Positions 57,257 through 64,000 of a DNA stretch of 64,000 bases are shown one piece after another. The notes under the pieces were generated by a model. That model did no database searches. It saw only the letters and a program-made list of their open reading frames with translations, and was not told where the DNA came from. Origin of the DNA: Cryptomeria japonica (taxonomy: Eukaryota; Streptophyta; Pinopsida; Cupressales; Cupressaceae); NCBI RefSeq assembly GCF_030272615.1, contig NC_081413.1, positions 557,777,136 to 557,841,135 on the forward strand, given 5' to 3'. The position numbers were made by a program, and so were the translations under genes. How positions within the stretch are numbered: the first letter of the stretch is position 1; the number at the start of each line of letters is the position of its first letter.

Positions 57257-59562
57257 CTTCTTCAAATATATTCTTATCAAAAGAAAATAGTAATAAAAGA
57301 TAGATTTTAGTTAAAAATATAATCTTTCTACAATAAGACAAAGAATTTTGAATTAAATTAATATTAATGTTTTAATTGTTATTTGTAATTTCATTAAAAG
57401 ACATAAATAATTAAAATAAATTTTAAACTTAATGAAAAATTAATCTTAAAAAAAAAAGAATAATTAGAATAAAGCTAATTATTTTTGTAATGATTTTCCT
57501 TTTTGAACTTAATAAAAAAAGATAGAATATTCTAATAATATGAAAAAATATTCTTATCAAAAGAAGATAATAATAAAAGGTAAACTTTTTCTTATATGCA
57601 CATTATTTTTCTAATTAATAATATTAAAATACATAATTTTTAATATTTAGTCATATAAGATTTTATTTTTAAATTAATATAAATTTAAGTATATGGTTAA
57701 CATTAATTCTATCATCCTGCATCCTTCTCAACTCTCAACCATTGATTCCAAAAAGAGATCGCCCATTTCAAATAAAGAATGCCACCAACATAAATATGCT
57801 TGTCATCTTTCTCATGTGGATTTTTTCCCAAAATATTATTTCCAAATAGCTTTGTTGTCATCCTATGATATTATTGTTTTTTTTATATTTATATTAAATG
57901 TGTAATTATATAATATTATACATTGCAAGTACCTATAAAAATTCTTAAAAATTTGATTTCACCTTGTATTTGAAACAAAGAGGTACAATGTTCTTCAATA
58001 TATTCATCCTTACCATTTTTATTGGACATGTGATCAAATTACACTACATTATCAAGTTTTTGAATTAGGGTATCAAGAGTGAAATTAGGGATGTTATTTG
58101 GTGGGAGCGTGACAAATAACAAGTGGATTATATAGAGAGTGAAGAATGTGGGAAGCGGATAAAAAGTGGTAGTAATAATGGAAGGAAAAGATAAATTCAT
58201 GAATTTAGTAGGATTGTATAAAAACATGATAGTAGTAGGTGAATGCAATGGCTTGAACTATATATCTTGATTTATTTAATTTCACATTGATCAAAAGCAT
58301 AAAAACCTTTGCATTTTTTGAAAATCAAGATCTTAACAAAGGTATTGCAATACTAAAGTAACCAACTTTGGTCATGTGATAGTTATTAGTCCCTTTTAAT
58401 ATGAATTTCACCACCTTTGGTTAGTACAACACCTCATTAACGTCTTAAACGTAATTCAATAATGTAAAAGCACATTCAAATAATAACATATAACTTTTAA
58501 ACATTCAATACATAAATATAAGATTAAACCATACACTTCAATGATAAAATTAGTAGAAAAAGAAGGATATATATATAACATTGTAAATTTTTTTAACCTA
58601 CGAGCATCCAAAATGACATTCCTTTCAATTTTAAGATCTACATTGAAATTTTTCACAAATTGAAATTCTAGAAACCACCACAAAAACTAAAAATATTTAC
58701 AAATTATTCAGCACTACAATAATCCCTAATCCCTAGATAAAAGTGCTTGCATCGATAGAATATTTTTTATAATAAAAAATTCTATCAAAATATTTATATT
58801 CATTGAATAGAAAGATGAATATATGTTCAATCTAAAGATAAATGTATTTGATTTCATAAATTGGTAACCTTCTTCACTACTCAACACCTCCTTAAATAGA
58901 CTTTTGAGGGAATATGATTTTTTCCCTTTTCACTCTAATACTTAATTTTAAAAGTGTTTAGGAATGCTCTTTAAGTAAACACTAATTTTTGCCTTAATTC
59001 ATAATGCCATTTTATAAGTTTTTAATAATAAAACATAAGTTGTCTTTTATAAATGTAACATAAAGTTACTATTTAGATTCCTTAAGTTAAATTAGTAAAT
59101 TATTTCTCTTACATTACCACTAATAGCCTACAAGAAATACAATAATAAGGAAAGTCTATTGTGATAACTTACAATTGAAAAAAGGGACATGAAAATCCAC
59201 CCTTCCCAAAAATGATTCTCCTAAAAAAATGCCGAGTCACTTTCCAACTCATTTTGATTGAGCCTCTCTACAATACCAAGATTCCAAATCATCAGTGGGA
59301 ATGCTATGAATTTCTTTTGTGATGTAGTACATTCCTTTAACTACATAATCATTATATAAATTTGTATTTCTTATTTCTAAATTACTTTGCTAGTTGATCT
59401 ATAATCCCCTACAAATATTTATTAGTTGTGCCCAATTTTTGATCTTGCGACCTCTAACTTTCCTAGAAACTTAGTTGATTTAGTTGTCTTTAAAACTCTT
59501 CCTAAAAACTCTACTTTATTTAAAATATGATTAAATTAGGAACTGATGCTTTTGAAGCATTG
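57257..59562. other. AT-rich non-coding block
   Basis: Matches 6,155-8,683 almost exactly from about 57,450. About 215 bp are missing near 59,468 relative to copy A (8,376-8,595). No gene is recognised. Confidence 0.7.
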
Positions 59563-59571
59563 GTTGATTTC

Positions 59572-59733
59572 GGCTGAAGCTATTTTGGCTCCTAAACAAA
59601 CCGTCAGTACAAAGTGATAGCGACGTGTTAGTCAATCGTAGCCATTTATTGCAAAATCGACGGTGTAAAATGTGCGACTAACACGATGTTAGTCAATCCG
59701 TATTGCCATTTTAAAGCCAGAATAGACGCGTCC
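59572..59733 (+). mobile_element. Mutator-like MITE, 162 bp, 9-bp TSD (copy B)
   Basis: The same insertion as 8,693-8,854: identical GTTGATTTC duplicates (59,563-59,571; 59,734-59,742) and a handful of substitutions. Confidence 0.9.
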
Positions 59734-59742
59734 GTTGATTTC

Positions 59743-60718
59743 ACTCTAGTGGTAGCCCAATGGAAGGCCTTAAGAAATTATTGTGACCCCAATCCGTCTC
59801 TGTCCACCCACCAAAAATTTCAAAAACCTACCTTTCTAATGTTGAATAATAGCCATGACAGTGAATTGTTTGATGAGAAAACGAAATGTTAGAATCCAAT
59901 GCTAAAATCAAATCCCGTTCTTCGCAGAATTCAGTTTTCTCCCCATGTGAAACGATTGACCCAAAACTTAAAATTGATGAAGATCCAGTGCAGATTGCTC
60001 AAATTTCCTATCCATTTTCTTTGGCGTGCGAGGAACACTCATTTCCAGCGTAGAATTTGCTATGCAATAGACTTTTTGACAATTGCACATGGTTTTGAAT
60101 CTTTTATTTTGAAAGAGATGTCGAGCAAAGATAAGACTCCACCACCCGCCGACTTTCCTATCCATTTTCTTTGGCGTGCGAGGAACACTCATTTCCAGCG
60201 TAGGCTTTGCTATGCTCATGGTTTTGAATCTTTTATTTTGAAAAAGATGTCGAGCAAAGATAAGACTCCTAAAAGTGGTGAAGGGAGGCCATAAAAATGC
60301 AAAACCATCACGTCATCCTTTGGCAATGTTGACAATCCATTTGATGGAGATACAACATCAAGAGTTGTATCAAATACTAACTAAGAAGGGTATCACTTAG
60401 GGGAAGATTGTAATGAGTTCATTAATGGAGATGCCAATGTCACAAAGTATATTCCAATGTCACAAAGTATATTCCAAGAGACGTTTAGGGTATCTAAAAT
60501 GAGTTAATTGATTTGGACGACAATGTCAAGATGTTGTTTAAGTGCATGAGGGGGGAAATTTTTTTAAAAATAAATAAAAAAGGAGGCGCTAGTGGGATAT
60601 GACAAGGAATTTTAAACTTGATTTTGTGTCAAAATACCCATGTTCAAAGATCCAATGGAGAATGAAAACAAAGATAAACCTCTAATAGAATGCAAGTGTA
60701 AGATTTGTAGTTGGAAAT
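59743..60718 (+). other. Unrecognised sequence with a 150-bp tandem repeat and a 131-codon frame
   Basis: A frame at 59,899-60,294 reads two copies of a unit containing FPIHFLWRARNTHFQRR and MSSKDKTP. No family is recognised, and copy A (9,000-9,230) does not keep the frame, so I do not call it a gene. The rest matches 9,230-9,645. Confidence 0.45.
60004..60285 (+). repeat. Tandem repeat, 150-bp period, about 1.9 units
   Basis: TTTCCTATCCATTTTCTTTG begins units at 60,004 and 60,154. The second unit has a 19-bp internal deletion. Copy A has one shortened unit (9,148-9,230), and its junctions suggest deletion there. Confidence 0.92.
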
Positions 60719-61264
60719 TGTTAGATTCTGCAAGATGCGAGAACTGGGCCAGGATCTGATGTCGGTCGTAGATCACATGCAAATCCAAACAACAAATGAT
60801 TAAAGATCAAAATAGCCAAATGAAGATAAATCTGATATGAGAGAAAAAATAGAGACAAAATAGAATTTTGGAGAAGACTCTCACCGAGCAATCATTGAAC
60901 TAGTGAAGGTGAGAGTATAATGCTTATTATATATAAAAATAAAATCATACACTTCCAAGGGGTGCATTAACTCCTATTCCCCATAAAAAGTAGAAGGTTT
61001 TACCTTCTTGGTAAATGCTAGGACATGTGGCATAACATCCTTACATGAAGGCGGGAAAGGAGTTGAGAAAGTTGGCACATAAGGCCAAAAGAGGGTGTGT
61101 AACTCAAATACCCATGTGAGGTGGAGAGTTACACATGTAGCTGAAGTATTTTGCCACGTGTCCTCATATTAACCACTCCTAATAACCTAAGCAAGCTTAA
61201 TAAAATATGTGTAGGAAAAATAAATAATCCCTAACATAAGGAAAATAAAAACCCTACACTAACA
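60719..61264 (-). repeat. Copia copy B, 3' LTR (546 bp)
   Basis: Same length and ends as 9,646-10,191, with a few substitutions (for example GGCGGGAAAGG for GGCGAGAAAGG). It shares the lack of the 88-bp block. Confidence 0.95.
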
Positions 61265-61273
61265 CCCCCCCTT
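61265..61273 (-). other. Polypurine tract of Copia copy B
   Basis: Minus-strand AAGGGGGGG next to the LTR, as in copy A. Confidence 0.85.
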
Positions 61274-61392
61274 AAGCATAGCTTAGGTGGGTGAAAAGAT
61301 GGGTCCCGACGAATGAGGCCATGTTAGGTACCCATGTACATAGATATCCCCCCCCCCCCTTAAATAGAGAGAGAAAGAATGAAGGACTAAGA

Positions 61393-63030
61393 AGCCCATC
61401 CTGAAGTAGACACCTGTTGCATCCCAAGCAAAGCTCGCAAATGAAGGAACTTGCTTTCGGTGAAGGGTTTGGTGAAGATTTCTACAGTCTGCTCCAATGT
61501 AGAATAATACTTAAGATGAATGATGCCTTCCTGAATCAACTCTTGAATGTAGTGCATGTGTATCTCAATGTGTTTCGTCCTCTGGTGATGACCTGGATTT
61601 CTTGAGATATGTATAGCACCCTGATTATCACAAAAGATGATGGTAGGCTTTCTAACTGGAATTCTAAACTTAGTGAGAATATTTTGAAGCCAAATAGCCT
61701 CAATGGTGGCATTAACTGCTCGTCGATGCTTAACCTATGTCAATGAAAGAACAATTGCACATTACTTCTTTCTTGATCAACAAACTAGACCAGAATCAAG
61801 TGAGAAGAAATACCTTGAAGTAGACTTGCGATCCTGAGAATCACTTACCCAATCTGAATCTATATATCTGACCAAATCAATATCCATGCCTACTGCATAC
61901 TGAATTCCATAATTGTGAGTACCCTGAATGTAGTAGAGAATCCAATTAGCTACTTTCTAATGCAACTCATGTAGCTCCTGCATGAATCTAGAGACCATGC
62001 AAACAACATATGAAATATCGGGTCTCTTATGAGTCAAGTAGATGAGGCTCCCAACAAGCTATTGGTATAAAGTTCCATCAACCAAGGGTGAAGAGCACTT
62101 AGCCTCAAGTTTGACCCTTGACAAAAATGGAGTAGGTGCAGGCTTACAATCAACCATGCAAAATCTGGAGAGCATAGCAAGTCCATACTTTTGTTGTCCA
62201 AGGAAGATACCCAAAGATGACTGAGTGATCTTAATCCCCAAGAAGTAATACAAAAGACCCAAGTCTGACATCAGAAATCTATCATGTAGAGAAGTTTTCA
62301 CTGCCTTGATGGTCGATGAGTGACTCCCTGTGATCAACAAGTCATCAACATAGAGAACTAGAAATGTGGAGTATCATCCTGTTGGAGAATGTATACATTT
62401 GGATCATAATGGTACCGAGTGAAACCAATTGTCAGAAGGAAGGAGTCCATATTGGCATACCAACCTCGAGGAGCATGTTTAAGGCCATAGAGAGACTTTT
62501 GAAGTTGACACACAAGTGAAGGATCCTAAACAAACCCCTGTGGCTGCTCCATGCAGATTTCCTCCTAAAGGTCACCATGAAGAAACACACTCTTCACATC
62601 CATCTGATTAACTTCCCAACGATGAGTTACAGCTATAGCAAGGACAAGTCAGATGGAATTCATCTTAGCAACTAGAGAAAAAGTCTTAGTAATCAACCCC
62701 TGGAACTTGGGAAAAACCTTTTGCTACCAACCAAGCTTTATACTTATCAACTGATCCATCTGCTGCAAATCTTGTTTGATAGATCCACTTGCATCAGACA
62801 AGTTTCCTTCCCTTAGGAAGAGGAACTAAATCCCATGTGTGATTCCTTCCCAAGGAATTAAACTCTTCTTGCATTGCAGCATCCCACTTGGGAACACCTG
62901 AGGCTTCTCAAAAAGACTGTGGATCAGAAGCTGAAGCAATGAAGAGATGTGGAGCTTGTTGAAATTGTGACCTAGTTCTTCTAGCATCTGATGGATCACC
63001 AAGCCTATCTCCTACTGACTCAAATTTTTG
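61393..63030 (-). pseudogene. Copia pol, reverse transcriptase and RNase H part, copy B (decayed)
   Basis: Same domains, boxes and breaks as 10,320-11,957. YVDDLLITG lies at about 62,336-62,362, and the TAG before LVGSLIYL at about 62,057. The shared stops show that decay was already advanced at the time of the A/B duplication. The acidic linker follows at 63,031-63,240. Confidence 0.92.
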
Positions 63031-64000
63031 TCAAGCCCAAAGAGGCACTGAGGCTAGAGAGTCTGGTGGAGAATCATCAACCTCTGAATGATGACTATGA
63101 GAATAATGTGAATCCTCATCATCACTGTCGCCATATGAAGTGGAGGAAGAAGACTCATGAGGATTAGGAGGATTAAGATCTTGAAAAGAACTGTCATCAT
63201 GATGCAATTTCTCCAATGTGATAGTGGATGGAGAAGTCATATGAGAAGAATTAGAAGAACTCTACTCAAAACAAACACTCCTCTCAATGAACAACTCATG
63301 TATAGAGGGATGGAGAAGTCTATACCCTTTGACATCATCTGGATACCCAACAAATATGCAAGGCTTGCTTTGAGGATCCATAGCTTTGTATTTCTCTACT
63401 AGAATGTGGGCCCATGTAAGAGAACCAAACACTCTGAAATGCTTAACTGTAGGTTTCCAACTTTGTGAGGAACTCATTTTTGGATGTAACATGCACAGTT
63501 GACGGCCTCTGCCCAATACTGAGGTGCCAAAGAATTGGAGTGAATCATACAATTTTCCATCTCCATCAAAGACCTATTCTTGTGTTTTGCGACACCATTC
63601 TGCTAAGGACTGTATGGAACTGTGTGCTGCATATTGATACCTTCTAAAGCACAAAACTCTTCAAACTAATTATTAACATATTCCCCCCCATTATCTATAC
63701 ACGAAATATTGATGAACTTCCCATATTGTTTCTCTACAAAAGCTTTGAAATCTAGAAATTTCTCAAATACCTCATACTTTTCTTTGAGAAAGTAAACCCA
63801 TGTATATATGGAAATGTCATCAATAAAAGTCAAGACATATCTAGCCCTGCTGAAAGATGGTTGTGGAAATGGTCTTGCCAAGTCACTATGTACCAACTCC
63901 AATAGTTGTGTAGCTTTTAATTCTTTGTCTTTATCATACTTCTCCTCTGGATGCTTACCAAGAATACATACCTGGCAAACTCCATCAGAAAATTGAATAG
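63031..64000 (-). pseudogene. Copia pol, linker and integrase part, copy B (partial at window end)
   Basis: The acidic linker (63,031-63,240), the integrase C-terminal part with HFRVFGSLTWAH and CIFVGYPDDVKGY (63,262-63,552), and the core with LVHSDLARPF and CIDNGGEY (63,666-63,902). Here the C run at about 63,683 has one base more than in copy A and keeps the CIDNGGEY box in frame. The zinc-binding region lies beyond the window. Confidence 0.92.

Larger units (their letters stand above)
54160..64000 (+). repeat. Segmental duplication, copy B, right part
   Basis: Collinear with 4,014-12,926. Identity is in the mid-nineties to about 57,450 and about 99% after that (by eye). The segment continues past the window end. 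Confidence 0.93.
60719..64000 (-). mobile_element. Ty1/Copia retrotransposon, copy B (3' part; runs off the window)
   Basis: The duplicate of the element at 9,646-15,860, preceded by the same flank (GTAGTTGGAAAT). The 3' LTR, polypurine tract, RNase H, reverse transcriptase and part of the integrase are present on the minus strand. The gag, leader and 5' LTR should follow beyond 64,000. It carries the same disabling stops as copy A and only scattered differences. Confidence 0.96.

Overview
This window reads as nuclear, intergenic DNA of a seed plant, probably a conifer. It is AT-rich and crowded with plant LTR retrotransposons, MITEs and one CACTA (En/Spm) DNA transposon. It also holds a fragment of an expanded PLS-type PPR gene whose phrasing resembles gymnosperm PPR proteins; the conifer assignment is an inference from that recall and from genome style. 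I found no intact host gene, no tRNA or rRNA, no CRISPR and no bacterial features. Every coding region I recognise is broken.

Layout. (1) 1-2,000: a truncated copy of a local repeat (1-655) and an unassigned stretch with a minisatellite. (2) 2,001-15,860: copy A of a segmental duplication. It contains an LTR fragment, a TA/GA microsatellite, a 162-bp Mutator-like MITE with a 9-bp target-site duplication (TSD), and a 6.2-kb Copia retrotransposon on the minus strand. (3) 15,866-23,476: an old LTR element (LTRs 16,673-17,762 and 22,575-23,476) with no recognisable pol, carrying a 1,057-bp solo LTR. (4) 22,226-24,324 plus 54,160-64,000: copy B of the duplication, split by (5) a 29,835-bp CACTA transposon at 24,325-54,159. 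The TIRs match at 11 of 12 positions, the TSD is ATA, and copy A keeps the empty site at 4,014-4,016.

Inside the CACTA element: a captured PPR fragment near the left end; a decayed TNP2-type transposase gene with a solo LTR in one intron; a second transposase-associated gene of Transposase_24/TnpA type; two related copies of a large, minus-strand gene family I do not recognise, each lying downstream of a TCGA-rich array; a deleted LTR retrotransposon (TSD GTTAA) between those two genes; and, near the right end, a 62/62-nt hairpin with one mismatch.

Relative history from nesting: the MITE and the Copia element inserted before the A/B duplication, because both are shared. The CACTA element entered copy B afterwards. 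The GTATG solo LTR and the GTTAA retrotransposon then inserted into the CACTA element. Stops in the pseudogenes are mostly TAG or TGA at places where Gln, Arg or Trp is expected, as C-to-T decay of methylated DNA would give. All identity levels quoted are estimates by eye.
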